From the NCBI GenBank assembly GCA_037179385.1, contig CM074188.1, positions 22,275,318 to 22,339,317 on the forward strand: a stretch of 64,000 nucleotides of DNA. The letters are read 5' to 3'. The notes under the pieces were generated by a model. It saw only the letters and a list, made by a program, of their open reading frames with translations. It had not been told where the DNA came from and ran no database searches. The first letter of the stretch is position 1, and each line of letters starts with the position of its first letter. Source of the stretch: Holothuria scabra (Eukaryota > Echinodermata > Holothuroidea > Aspidochirotida > Holothuriidae). Both the position numbers and the translations under genes were made by a program. Below, piece by piece: positions 36,628 through 47,750 of the stretch.

Positions 36628-36829
36628 AGTAATACATGCAAACACATAGTTAACTATTATTTAGGAGCAGGTGAGTTGCTGCAGTCTTCTTTCTCGTATG
36701 TGAGGAATCAGAATGCAAACATGCATTGAGGTTTGGATGACACATTTCTCCAACTAATGCCACACTTAACCCCTAGTGACCCAAGATGACCTTTGACTAC
36801 CACCCTAAACTGAATGATTCTTCAGCAGT

Positions 36830-37345
36830 ATGCCTGTGCTAGTGACAAATTTGTACAATTTTCACAGATCTACCATTTCTCACATGTGAAAAGGAGTCCC
36901 CAGTATCCACAAAGCAATGGGGGAAGTGGAGAGAGAGCTGTCAACTCTGTAAAGCCCTGCCTGGCTTTATTAGCATACAGGTCCACACTTCTCCAACAAG
37001 GACCGTGTCCATCCCAGCTTTGATGGGAAAAAAACTGAGAACCACAGTACCAGGGCATGAGGAAAACCTCAGTCCAAAGCTGCTTGATCTCCAAGTCTTA
37101 CAAGGATCTGGTGTTCATGAGACAGTAAAAAGATAAATATGATAGACATCACACAATGTCAAAATTGCCATAATTACATCCTGTGATCACCTGGCATTGC
37201 CCTAGGTCGATCCTAGCTCAGTTCAGGCCCCACCTGGGAGCCTTCATCACAACTGGCCACACCTTAACAGGTCAACACCATCAAGACCACCTGAAGATAG
37301 CAGATACACCAGGGACTACAATATTGCTGAACCAGTCCAACCTTA
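36830..37345 (+). pseudogene. Decayed Ty3/gypsy-type retrotransposon integrase fragment
   Basis: The + frame has the integrase-core end (ASDKFVQFS..., then HVKRSPQYPQSNGGSGERAV) followed by ALLAYRSTLLQQGPCPSQL. SPxYPQSNG followed by an ERAV-type helix and a YRST...PSQL stretch is characteristic of metazoan gypsy-like pol. The frame is broken by a stop at 37022-37024, then traces of the following domain appear in other frames. No LTRs or reverse transcriptase are visible, so this is a fragment. Confidence 0.75.
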
Positions 37346-37822
37346 CCAAACCTTGAATGACTCTTCTGAAGCAACAACAGCAGCACATTAACATCACGGT
37401 CCATTGGCAATTAAGACTTTATGAATACGGGGCACATGCCCCTATCAACCACAACCCATGGAAGGAATGTACAGTTTTATACTTTACTATGCAAAAGTTG
37501 TCCCCCCTTCCCCCCCCCCCCCAAAAAAAAAGGTTCACGACTCCCAGCACCACCTGCTAAGAAAATCATGGCTTTGCCATTGCTGCTGCTGGCTATGTAA
37601 ATTTCGTTTATACATAGATCACACTTGAAGGGAATCTTCGTAACTACACTATTTCTTCCTTGACTAAATTATTGATTTACTTGGTGAGAATTTTGATAGA
37701 TGACACAGTGTTTTGGTAAAATCCATTCCAGCACAGTTCTTTCTTGATCTTCAAATCCCAATCGGTGAAAATCATCAGTTATGTGGTATGTATACTCTGC
37801 CTTTGATTCATGTCCTCCACTT

Positions 37823-38210
37823 TTACTGAAAACTGATCAGCACAAAAACTGTTGTATACCCATGCAAAATATTTGGTAAGTCAGCATTTTTATATGGTAC
37901 TTCAGGTTGTGCCATCTGTGATAGGTTGTGACAACCAACTTCACCATTACCAAACAATCCAAACAATGGGGTTTTAGGAAAAAACTCACTGAAAACTTCA
38001 CTCTCTAAGTTTTTTTCCTCGTAATGATTATAACCCCTTCCAACACAAGCCAGCATGAATGCTATGGATTTTCCATTTTCTAGATTAAGAGATTTGAGCT
38101 TGGTAAGTTCTTTCCTTATGTCATCCTTTGTAGTCACACAATCATCAAGCAGGACTGATGCTGCTCTAACATTTGGTCCTGCAAACACTAGACCTCCCAC
38201 CATCAAAGAC
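37823..38210 (-). CDS. FBXO22: FBXO22-like last exon (FIST_C region and stop)
   Basis: Acceptor CACCTTCAG on the minus strand, phase 2 in. Reads SLMVGGLVFAG, VRAASVLL, SIAFMLACVGRGYNHYEE, FFPKTPLFGLFGNGEVGC and LHGYTTVFVLISFQ then stop at 37825-37823. ACVGRG and FGNGEVGC are the strongest FBXO22/FIST signatures. Confidence 0.92.
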
Positions 38211-38324
38211 CTGAAGGTGAAAGTTAAAAAAAAAATAAACTAAAACAAGAAGGTAATCCACATAACTGCACATCTCATTGCTTAATATATTTACCATAAC
38301 ATTTCAACTTAGTCATACCTAAGA

Positions 38325-38485
38325 CTCTAAAAATGGAACCTACTGCCGTTGTGTGTGATGCTTCGCTTAAGCAATGGAGTAAGGAAAACAAACCTGTGGG
38401 CCACAACTGGAAAAAAGGCCATGGCAGGCTCGATTGGAACCAATGGGGGGAAACTGGGCCGTAAAACTCTACCTAACTAACTACA
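38325..38485 (+). repeat. tRNA-derived SINE, copy 3, 5'-truncated
   Basis: Body GGAACCTACTGCCGTTGTG, AAGCAATGGAGTAAGG, GGCCACAACTGG and GGAACCAATGG, with tail CTACCTAACTAACTA. Lies between the last two FBXO22-like exons. Confidence 0.75.
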
Positions 38486-40112
38486 TAACCAATGGGTCTA
38501 GAGGAAGATTGCAAGAAAGCTTCAACTCAAGCCAATTAAAGGTAAAACAATGATGCATGAGGTGGGGGTTCATGCAATTGATGCAAGATGGCAACTAGAA
38601 TGCATCCAGCAATAGCATTAAAGAGGAACTACGAGATTGTTATAAAGAAATACTGAAACCTCCAGAATTTGTGATAGCACAAGAGCCAGATAGCTGAAGC
38701 TGGAAACTGTTTAAGAGGTTCTAAAATACTTAGAAGGACAGTCTTAGCTCCTTTTGGGAGTAATCTTTGTCTGAAGTGCAGTTGTTGAATTCTGTTTGCC
38801 AAATAAAATTTGAGTTCTTCCCTTTAATGAGCCCATCATTCAGAAGCATTGAAAGTATGTTTGTCTATGATTATTCATGAATAAACAACTAAAGATGCCA
38901 TGAGTACATGCCCAACTGAAAGTAAAATGTATACACATAGGTAAAGAGTGCACAGCATTTGTTCATATCTTCGACGGATGGCCTATACACAAACAACCTA
39001 GGACTGTACTCAGTGCAACGTTAGGCATAGGTCTATAATTGTAGTAAGGAGCAAGAATGTTACCCACATCAAAATTGTTGCCCAATAACATGAAAAGGAG
39101 GAAAATTTCACCTTAAATCCTAACCGGAACAGGGGGAGAATGTTGTCTGACACAGCAAGGCAGCATAGGCTTACACTACTGGTAGGAACATGTGCAGTAA
39201 GGCTCTATAGCTATACATTTTTCCTGCAGCAAGAATATCCTAGCCTAACATTCGCCGTTGATTAGTGTAATGAAAATATGATACACAATTGCGTACGTAC
39301 AGTATTAGTATACACTGGATGCATCTTGAGGGTGTGGTCGATGCGATCTCGGAAGCAGCTGGTCAATGAATATGCATAAAGTGCCAATGACTGCCTACAC
39401 AGAGAACGAATTGCATATTCAACAGTCGTTTGAGTAACTGTAACTGTTTTTTGTTTAATACTCCATTAATAGTTCTTTTCTACCAAAAAGCTTACTCCTT
39501 GTGATATTTTTTATGTGAAGAGCATGAGGCAAAGCTTGTTCTTTGCTGTTGGGAGTTGTCAGAGATCTCGTAGATCCGCTTTAAGCTCCAAGGATAAAGC
39601 ACTGCCACCTGACTGCAATGGACTAATAGAAGAGGATTTAACTATCAAGTATTGAGCAGTGCTCTTATTCCAAAAGTATTCCCCACAGGCCACTTTGTCC
39701 AGCCATGCCCCTCATGTGTCTGCATCCTGCCTTAATATAACCAGCCTGCCTCAACGGTACCAACCACATAAAAACTTGACCGCTCAGAGAGAAAAATATT
39801 GCTTTTACTTTGTTTGGTTATGTTTGGATTGATCAATTCAAATTAGCACCCCATGTAACACCATTTTCCATCTAACCCACCTTAAGTAAGCAAAAGCAAA
39901 AATATATAAAGGGACGGAGACCCCCGTGAAACCCTCCTCTTAGAACCCTCCCCCAGGACGGCATAAGGTGTTATCTGCCAGATTAGGGACATGCCCCTGG
40001 ACAAAATTTGGACCTTTGGGGTACACCGCAGATGCAAGGGTTGTTTCTAACAACAGTATTCCATTTGCTTTGCAATTCCGCATACTGAAGAAAAACAGAG
40101 TTATCTACTCAC
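38486..40112. other. Intron of the FBXO22-like gene
   Basis: Phase 2 on both sides. No exon or recognised repeat beyond the SINE at its low-coordinate end. Confidence 0.6.
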
Positions 40113-40443
40113 TCTGTGGTTTCCACTTTGCGCACTAATGCACCACCGATGACAGGCCTTCTTCCTAGTTTTTCATTAAATGTCCTCTGCAATTCTTCAG
40201 CAACATCCATGCAGAAATGTGGGGATTCGCCTCCGAATAAAATCACACATTTAACATCTTCTATAGATCTTCCACAAATCTCTGTGATCATATCCTCTGT
40301 AGGTTTTCTTCTCATGATTTCGCTGTCCTTAGTATTCACACTGATCTGATGTATTCTGACTCCTTCCATGTCTGGCAGCAATAAACATGAAATGCCTCCT
40401 TCCGTCTCTGACTCTTCAAGAACCTTCAAATTTCTGTTAGTTC
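40113..40443 (-). CDS. FBXO22: FBXO22-like exon (start of FIST region)
   Basis: Minus-strand acceptor CAATATAG and donor GTGAGT at 40112, phase 1 in and phase 2 out. Reads TNRNLKVLEESETEGGISC, LLLPDMEGVRIHQISV, VKCVILFGGESPHF, then RRPVIGGALVRKVETT. It matches the middle of FBXO22 (LLFPQIEGIKI-type stretch and an ILAGG-type stretch). Confidence 0.88.
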
Positions 40444-40777
40444 CTATATTGAAAAGATTTGATTTTAAAGTGAATGAAAGTCCAAACGCACTCCAATTTA
40501 GGTATTACATTTTGCTGGAGGATAAATTTAAGCACTGTCTTAAATGGTAGGCATGGTAAATATCAGTAGAGATGTACCCACCATGATAAAACGCAAAACA
40601 ATAAGAAAAAAACACCTTCATGCTTATAAATTCACAGCTGTCATGAGCAATGATCTAACCAACCTATATTTGTGCTACAAATGTCTGACAACTGAAAGGA
40701 ATGTCACAATAAAAAAGTTTTAAGAATACTCTCTGAACAGGTGTTTCCTGGAAAGAAACTACCGTGATCAAGTTAAC

Positions 40778-41020
40778 TGCATGGTCAAGTGGTTAGAGCA
40801 TCAGACTTGCCGTCAGGAAGTCTGGAGATATAGTCCTGGCTGTGTCATGCTGAAGACTTTAAAATTGGAACCTACTGCCGTTGTGTTTGGTGCTCAGCAC
40901 AAGCAATGAAGTAGAGAAAACAAGCCAGTGAGCCAAAATGGAAAAAAGGGCTGTGGCCAGCTCAACTTAAACCAATTGGTTAGACACCGAGTTATAAAAC
41001 CTCATCCAACCAACTAATAA
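40778..41020 (+). repeat. tRNA-derived SINE, copy 4, full-length
   Basis: Pol III-type A box TGGTCAAGTGGTTAGAGCA at 40782-40800 and a degenerate B box GGAGATATAGTCCTGG near 40824-40839, then the family body and tail. This copy reveals the tRNA origin. It is not a tRNA gene: no complete cloverleaf. Confidence 0.82.
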
Positions 41021-41204
41021 ATTAGTTAAGTTCTGCAAGAGTCAGTCATTACAAGTTACACTTGTTACCTCATTTGCAAGGTTAACCAAGGTCAAATATT
41101 ACATCATTTCCATACAAAGGTATACACAAATTGTAACAACTTTTCCAGAGTAGATGATGAGCCCTTCCTTCATATATCTCACTACAGTATCAATTCAGAC
41201 ATCA

Positions 41205-41350
41205 CATTAAAGGGCAAGAGCAGTCTCACCAACTTGAAGTAGTGTAGTAGACTTTCCTGTTTCATGATTGGCTGTTGAGAGTCATGTGATAATGTTGTTC
41301 CCCTTCAAATGTGAAATTTACTGCTTGGTTTACCATGAATATGCAATATT
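41205..41350 (-). repeat. CACATGACTCTCAACAGC repeat family, inverted copy
   Basis: TTAAAGGGCAAGAGCAGTCT at the left, then CAACTTGAAGTAGTGTAGTA and GGCTGTTGAGAGTCATGTGA, the reverse complement of the copies at 24.3 and 48.6 kb. Confidence 0.7.
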
Positions 41351-41747
41351 GAAGTCTAAAAATATGATGACAGCCTTTCATTTTCTTTTTATATGACCAA
41401 AAAGGATTAGTTCAGAGACTTTTCCTGGGACTTATTTTTTTTTTCCTTATCATAAACTACCAAGTATTAAGATCAGAGTGCAAAAAAGGCATTGTGGTTT
41501 TCATTGCGCATGTTTTTTCCAAATAATGCACAATGTCCCATTTAATTCAGTCTGTCACTAATAGGAAATTTTGTTTCGAACCTCTGAGGAATCCAGATGA
41601 TTTTTGACCTCCACCAAAAAATAAAGGGTCCTTCTTCTAAGCATAACAATGTTCATGTGCCAAGTACGAAATGCATCCATGCTTCCCACCTTCAGTTATG
41701 GTGGATATGGTGTTTATAATGTTTTAATATCAAACTAAAGAGCTCAC

Positions 41748-41934
41748 CTACTGTTCCTGGTATAAGCAAACTGAGCACTGAACACTCCTCTGGTACTTGT
41801 GACTTGACTAAAGCTGTAATATCTCGATGACCTTTTGTGGAAGTTTCACAATTACTTTTGTTCAACCTGGCACTTTCTTTCCATTTGATAAATTCAGTAA
41901 ACATAATCACATGTTTGGGTATACTCCACATTTC
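41748..41934 (-). CDS. FBXO22: FBXO22-like exon (linker between F-box and FIST)
   Basis: Minus-strand acceptor GTCTTTCAG, donor GTGAGC at 41747, phase 0 in and phase 1 out. Reads EMWSIPKHVIMFTEF, ETSTKGHRDITALVKSQVP, then CSVLSLLIPGTVG. Corresponds to the region of FBXO22 with LPHTVLY and the VLGIVTPG-like strand. Confidence 0.85.
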
Positions 41935-42222
41935 CTGAAAGACCAAATACATATTTGAAATTGTTAAAATGAATACCTTTCACAAGAGTATAGTACACAG
42001 CCAGTACACTGTAATACAAACTCTCAGCACACTCCCTTCAGAAAAAGTTTTAGATTGAAGTTGAGAAGGTCATTCAATGAGTCATTCAGATTATCTGGCA
42101 TTTGCCCCTCAATCAGAGTCCCCTTCCTACCCATGATGGCCCAATTGAACCAAATAGTGGCACAACTATTCTGAGACTTAATTTATCACCCAGAAATATG
42201 CTAGGCCCTTAGAGTTTCCAAC

Positions 42223-42250
42223 CTGGGGTTTGCCCCCTGGCAAACCCCAG
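42223..42250. repeat. Short perfect hairpin
   Basis: CTGGGGTTTGCC, spacer CCCT, GGCAAACCCCAG. In the FBXO22-like intron between 41934 and 42639. Confidence 0.8.
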
Positions 42251-42511
42251 GTAGCCCCTGTGGAGTACAACAGGGTTTAATAAGCAAGCCTTAAGCCCAA
42301 TCTGCTTAATTAAAGTATTACTATCCTGCATATGAGTTACTCATGCTGAGATACAGTATTTACCTCAGAGCTTCAATGGACTGTCTTCTCCTGGACCTAC
42401 CGTGGGAAACCCTAAGGCAGACCCCCGGGGCTGTTTCAACTTCCCCCATTCAGAATTTCCAAATGTACCCCAACTGAAGGACAGACCTACACCAGCAAAG
42501 TCCAGGGGGCT

Positions 42512-42607
42512 GTTCCATAAAGAGTTACGCACAACCTTAAGTTTAATTTTCTGTTTACTTAAGTACCAGGAATCAAACTTAAGATTGTGCGTAACTCTTT
42601 GTGGAAC
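42512..42607. repeat. 96-bp foldback element
   Basis: Arms of 32 bp, nearly perfect: left GTTCCATAAAGAGTTACGCA..., right ...TGCGTAACTCTTTGTGGAAC, with CTTAAG near the loop. GGGGC/GCCCC continue the pairing outward. The 123-codon minus frame across it is an artefact. Confidence 0.8.
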
Positions 42608-42638
42608 GGGCCCCAGGTAAAGAAAAATAAAATTGTAC

Positions 42639-42804
42639 CGAAACACATAGCTCCAAGTCATTTTCAAACAAAGCCATAGGATGCAGCAAGATTTCACCAC
42701 TTGAGAGATGTTTGCCTTCTTCAAGAGAGTTGACACAGGACCAGCTCATCTGTTGCCTGCTTTTAAGCAGTCTGTGTGATATCTTGTACCATGTTTTGCA
42801 TACT
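42639..42804 (-). CDS. FBXO22: FBXO22-like exon (end of F-box)
   Basis: Minus-strand acceptor with a good pyrimidine tract (CTATTCCAG), phase 2 in. Reads VCKTWYKISHRLLKSRQQMSW then NSLEEGKHLSSGEILLH and ALFENDLELCVS. The VCxxW is the typical end of an F-box. The donor GTACAA at 42638 is weak but phase 0 matches the next exon. A foldback repeat starts about 30 bp beyond the donor. Confidence 0.78.
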
Positions 42805-44349
42805 CTGGAATAGAAATGAGGAAAGACTTATTTGATGATCAGCTATATAAGACATTTTATTTGATTATTTTAACAAGCAACTTTATATTCAACTACTCCA
42901 AGACTGAAGTCCTCCAAAATCAAATCCAGAAAAATCATTTTTCAGGTGGCTTACTGTACTCACATGCAGCCTTTTACGGCACTTGGTGTTTAAGTACCAA
43001 AGTGTTTTCTTTGAGGGTCAACCAAGAGTTCTTGATAACTTGTTGGTATCCTTGTAAGAAAATCCTTGCAGCGTAGAGGTACAATGGGTCTCAGTGACCA
43101 ATCCAGGCAGGGAAATATTACCTAACTCCCCCAATTGGTCATCATGCTTGACAAAATATGCTTTAAAACATCTCAAACATGACATTATTTAGCATTTCAG
43201 CCATTTTCCAAGAGCTAATATTTCCAACCCCTCCCACCTTGAACCCTTCCTCCAAGACAGTAATCAACCAAACCTTGTGCACTCATTCTCCAAACTTCAT
43301 GGATACACCCAATGTCTTTGAACCAAAGCAAAGTTTAAGAAGCATTCATTCTCTGAGTAGACTGTTCAATCAATCCACATACACTTACAATACAATGAAT
43401 ATTTTGCCATTTCAGGCATGAGATACTTCCTCTTACAGTATTTTTTTTTAACTTGTCCTCTTATTTTTTTTCATTCCTCTTTTTGGTACCAAAAACTTGA
43501 AAAGTTTCTGTCATAAATGTCTTTATACATCTCAGCTGTTCAACTTGTCCAACAGCCCTCATACTGTAGTTCTATCCAATCAGAAGTGTGTATTATAATA
43601 ACACCAATACCACCAGGGGCCCTTAAGCAGGCCCCTTGGCCCCATGCCCCAGCAACTGTGTCTCAATTTCCTCCTTTTTCTAGAAGTCTCAGGCGTTCTC
43701 CACATGCCACCCTGTCTTAAGTTTCAATATTGTTCGGATTGAAAATAATAACAAATTTCCAACTGATCATATTTCATTATCATTGTTTGTGTAGAGAGGC
43801 TTTTTCATGTGATGTCAACTCGTCAATAATGGTATGATGGCCATAGTGATCATGTGTTGTAGACTAGGTGTGTTATCAACACAGGCTGTACTGTACATGT
43901 ACATTAGTATCCATACAGCATATTATCACTGTTAGAATCTGCAATAAACACCTAACAGTCCAAGTAGAAAAAGATGCAAAATACAGAGACACTGGTGACA
44001 AACAGTTAAACTGTTACAGAGAACTCAGTGCCACTGTACAGAAGGGTAAGAGGTAGCACTTCACAATAAATACTACCTGCACTATACACTTGTACAAATT
44101 TATACCCCAAATGAAAAGCCTACAGATTCTTCTATATGTTTTTAAATGTATTATACCATAAAGAACAATCTTTCTTTAATGCTTGTTCCACAAACATGAC
44201 AAGTGTACTGTACACAGTCACCACAGTTGACATGATAGTAACATAAAACACTGTGCACTGATCAAACACAAACTGTACTTCTTCTGCTGCTTAGTGCTAA
44301 CATGCAAAATTCATGATTTTTATGTCAACTGAGAGCCATGGGGTCCATA
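42805..44349. other. No gene recognised; expected site of FBXO22 upstream sequence
   Basis: Searched by eye on the minus strand for an F-box ending in a phase-2 donor; none found. AT-rich, with no recognised repeat. Confidence 0.4.
44175..44180 (-). terminator. Candidate polyadenylation signal ATTAAA
   Basis: ATTAAA on the minus strand about 170 bp after the stop codon at 44350. Fits the tentative unknown gene. Confidence 0.3.
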
Positions 44350-44558
44350 TTACAGGAACTTGCAAAGAATGTCACTAGCAGCGTTTGAACTGCCTACCTG
44401 GGCTTTTTGACCAGGATACTGCTTTGGGTATTGAGTTGACAGAGCCTTTTTATCCCGGCCTTTGCTAGACACAAAAACATCAGCATCTTCTTTTGTGAAC
44501 AGCATGAGCAGGCCTCCATTTTTAGAAAAATTTATGGTTGTCCTTTGGGCATCCACTT
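44350..44558 (-). CDS. Unknown gene, last exon
   Basis: Reads VDAQRTTINFSKNGGLLMLF then TKEDADVFVSSKGR and ends SDILCKFL with a stop at 44350-44352. The acceptor AATAGAG fits the phase but has no pyrimidine tract, so this exon is the least certain. A donor-like CAG|GTAGGC inside it could lead to a different ending. Confidence 0.4.
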
Positions 44559-44694
44559 CTCTATTTCAGTCGTGACCATTTTTGTTTCATTCCCACCAAT
44601 GTTTTTAAAAGTCACTACAAATCTTTAGCATTTACTTCCTGTAACTCAGTCTTTCCATTTCATGCTAAAATTGCATTTAGATACTACAGGTGGC

Positions 44695-45170
44695 ATCCCT
44701 TAGGGAAAACTTAAGTGTTCCCTAAGTGTTCTGTTAGTGCTCCACACTAGTGCTCGAACACTTAAATGAACAGTTAAATCTCATATCACACACCACATGC
44801 CCTAAGTGTTCCGTAAGTGTTCTGTAAGTGTTCGCTAAGTGCTCGTATGAGCCGAATTATTTAAATGAGCTAAGTGCTCGAACACTTACCTGGAACACTT
44901 ACACAGAACACTTGCACCAAACACTTAGGTTTGATGGTAGTGTTCCAGCTAAGTGTTCGAGCACTTACCTGGAACGCTTACACAGAACACTTGCGCGGAA
45001 CACTTATCTTTGATGGTAGTGTTCAAGCTTAGTGCTCGAGCACTTAGGCCTACAGTGGAGCACTTGCTCTGAATTAAAACACTTAAATGTTACTGCAGTT
45101 ATTTTCAGAGCTCAAGTGCTCGAACACTTATACTGAACACTAAACATGGAACACTTTCTGAATAATGCAT
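44695..45170 (+). repeat. GAACACTTA-rich element, copy 1
   Basis: More than twenty occurrences of AAGTGTTC / GAACACTT / GAGCACTTA in both orientations within 470 bp, including TAAGTGTTCGAGCACTTA-type near-palindromes. The left end ATCCCTTAG...AAGTGTTCC matches, inverted, the right end of the copy at 55.5 kb. Confidence 0.8.
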
Positions 45171-45708
45171 TAAATCTTTGTATGCAAAACAAATACTGCT
45201 GTACAGGTGTAGGTGTACGTTTAATGGAGAGTGAAGCACTGCAGCCATCAGCAACTAGTAATACAAATGAAGTTAAAGTTCCCATCAGATTTTCCAAATT
45301 AAATGACTAATGACATCATAAATTTAGCTTTACATTTATTTACACTTTCAATTGTTGATTGGAATGCATTATTCCCAAGGCACATTTTTGAAGAAAAAAA
45401 CAATTTTTTTAAACAACAGCTTACTAGCATAACCATGAATGAAGACATCAACAAATACCTAGAATAAAAATATATGCATTAATGATACAATTGAAAAACT
45501 ACTGCAAGTACAGTAAATATTATTACACACAAATCATCATGCAACTTTAAAAAAATTACACTGGTCTTGATACAATGATCTGAAAAATTGACCAAACCAT
45601 AATTCCGCAGGTATAAAGTCAAAGAAGTCTTATATTTGAACATAATGAGCAAGAAAGAAGACGTCTGAAATGAAGCCAGAGGATCCAGCAGAAGAATTGG
45701 CTACTTAC

Positions 45709-45951
45709 TCATGCAGTATATTTGATAGTCCTGAGCATGCAGTGGCATTACAATGGAGTTGAGTCTCACTGTGGCATTACAGTACACAGTATTTGTCACT
45801 TTATTCCTGCAGGTTAATACTTGTGCATAAACAATGTTCAAGTGGACTACAAGTACTTTATATGTCCCTTTGGAACAGAGAAGATAGTCCTGTGTAATCT
45901 CCAATTGGACCCAGTCACACAACTTACACCAAAAACTATCCCAAAAGTATG
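45709..45951 (-). CDS. Unknown gene, exon 4
   Basis: Donor GTAAGT at 45708. Reads YFWDSFWCKLCDWVQLEITQ, then LLCSKGTYKVLVVHLNIVYA, then CNATVRLNSIVMP and QIYCM. It is in the same frame as exon 3, separated only by one TGA. The 5' boundary (CTTGAG acceptor) is an inference from phase. Confidence 0.45.
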
Positions 45952-46056
45952 CTCAAGTTGCAAATTCTGACAGGCAAAAATTGTTGACTCTCTTTGATTG
46001 TTTTCTATAATGACAGTAAAAATGTCTTCTGCACTTTAAAAAAGATGTTAATTCAC

Positions 46057-46167
46057 ATGCTCCTTGGATCTTGATTGAAAGTTTGTACTTCCATAAAGGA
46101 CTTAATCCATGTAGAGTGATAGACCTGCAGTCACACAGGGAGTCAGGGACTGGTTGATTGGTCGTAT
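46057..46167 (-). CDS. Unknown gene, exon 3
   Basis: Acceptor TTTATGCAG, phase 1 in, matching exon 2. Reads TNQPVPDSLCDCRSITLHG then LSPLWKYKLSIKIQGA. The donor chosen is GTGAAT at 46056. The frame stays open past it for another 34 codons to a TGA at 45955-45953, so the 3' boundary is uncertain. Confidence 0.45.
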
Positions 46168-46237
46168 CTGCATAAAAAAAGAAACACCACAGTTAATATA
46201 AAAATACTTGAAATATTAAAATGCAAAATTAAGTCAG

Positions 46238-46577
46238 TTAAAGGCATTTATACATCACCCCATACAATTCCAATTTCAAACCTTCTGTACTTACTACCCG
46301 GCCCTTCCAAAATTGTAAAATTCATTCACATCCAGACACAAGCCCAGTTAATTGCCTAAGGGTATACAGATACAATCATGAATATACAAAGATGAAATGT
46401 GTTATCAGAACACTTTTAGAACATGATGTATAACACGAGCAACTTGCAATCTGCATTTTTGCTTTCTAATTTTTTTTAAATTTGAAGTTTATTAAAGAGC
46501 TCTGCCAATTGATAATTTCTGTATCTACATAGCTACTAGTCAAACTGTAGTGTGGGGTGATGAATGTCTGCCTTTGA
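46238..46577 (+). repeat. TTAA-flanked MITE, family 1, copy e
   Basis: Starts TTAAAGGCATTTATACATCA and includes CATCCAGACACAAGCCCAG and GTAGTGTGGGGTGATG near the right end. Decayed. Confidence 0.6.
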
Positions 46578-47446
46578 CTTTTAGTCTACAAATTTATATC
46601 AAAAACAATGCTCTGTAGGAAGGAGAACAGACATAAAACTTCACATGATAACCTTTAGGAATATTCAACATCTTGAAATTTGTATTTGAGATTTTCAGTT
46701 TGCTGCAGCTAAAATCTTTTATGATTGTGTTGTGCACAGGTTGGAACCACATTTGATACGAACACCAAGGACAAACATTTCAGTAATGTTTATCCACTGA
46801 GAAAATGGGTGCACTATGCACTATTTGAGGATCACGCTAATTTCTTCAGAATCCTGCCCAACAGAAAATAAAATGTGAGAAATTCCCGCACACTTTGGGT
46901 GGGTCAAGGGTGGTAGCAGCATAATTAGGACACACAACCCTGACAAACAAATCTTCCCATGTGTGGCTTTAAACTTGACATCTGATCCAAATAAACACAG
47001 CTGAAACTGCATCTGGTTCACCATCACTACCTGTATGATCAAGACTCCTCTGTCGTACAAGTGCCTCCCAACAATCATCCATTGGAGGGAAAGAGGTCCC
47101 ACCCTGATTTTGAAAATCACTCCCATTTTTAATTGGGAGCAAGAATGGGAATTCCCACCCTTACAGAAATGCTTGTGAGCAAGAAAGATGCAGCTTGCAT
47201 GCAGGATACATGCCAATTGAATGCCAAAGCACTAGCTCACAGAAGGCACTCATTGGGAATCTTCTGCACACTTGGTGCATCTAAGTGGCACGTCACCCGG
47301 TAAAATTCTGAAGTGCAAACACTGCTTGGGACTGTGCTAGAGATGCACCACATTGTGTGCTAGAAAAAAAGCTGAGGCATACACAGTAATATCACCTTTA
47401 CAACTTTCACCCACATCCCCCTACCAAAAAAAAATTCGTCATTGAT

Positions 47447-47750
47447 TTAAAGACCCATTTCTCTCACCCCAAACAGTACCAATTTTCCTAACCTTCTTAC
47501 TGAAGCCCCTCCCACAATTGTCTGAAATTCATCCTCATCCAGACACAATCTCAGTTTATTGCTTCAGGGTGAGTATAGAAATACTCAATTTATATTATCA
47601 AAACACTCTCAGTACCGTTCATGCTCTGTAATATAAGCTTTGGCACTCTGCATTGTTTGAATTAGCTGTCAATCAAAGAGCTGAGCCAATTGAGAATTTC
47701 GGTACCGGGTTCCAAAGCTGTAGTTTGGAGTGAGAGGTTTGGCCCTTTAA
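47447..47750 (+). repeat. TTAA-flanked MITE, family 1, copy f
   Basis: Well-preserved copy: TTAAAGACCCATTTCTCTCA left, GAGAGGTTTGGCCCTTTAA right. Its right TTAA is also the left TTAA of copy g. Confidence 0.8.

Larger units (their letters stand above)
37823..42804 (-). other. FBXO22: Gene model: FBXO22-like F-box/FIST protein, four exons, first exon missing
   Basis: Four minus-strand exons (42804-42639, 41934-41748, 40443-40113, 38210-37823) join with matching phases into 356 residues plus stop. The order and motifs follow vertebrate FBXO22 as I know it: end of F-box with VCKTW, a mid region with IPKHVIM, a LLIPGTVGT segment, LLLPDMEGVRIHQ, then GGLVFAG, ACVGRGY, LFGLFGNGEVGC and HGYTTVFVLI. 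FBXO22 is the substrate receptor of an SCF ubiquitin ligase. Its FIST-type C-terminal half binds substrates. About 48 N-terminal residues, mostly the F-box, should lie on an upstream exon, which I could not place. Confidence 0.85.

Noticed and set aside
40778..40850. tRNA gene
   Set aside because: A and B boxes are present but the B box is degenerate and no cloverleaf forms; the following body is shared by other copies, so it is a SINE.
42365..42736. 123-codon minus frame over the FBXO22-like exon
   Set aside because: It runs through the foldback repeat and is in a different frame from the exon that matches FBXO22.
45953..45955. Selenocysteine codon
   Set aside because: No supporting SECIS element recognised; a phase-compatible 105-bp intron explains it more simply.
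46821..47216. 131-codon minus-strand frame
   Set aside because: Lies inside an intron whose flanking exons already match in phase; no recognised motif. Kept open only as a possible extra exon.
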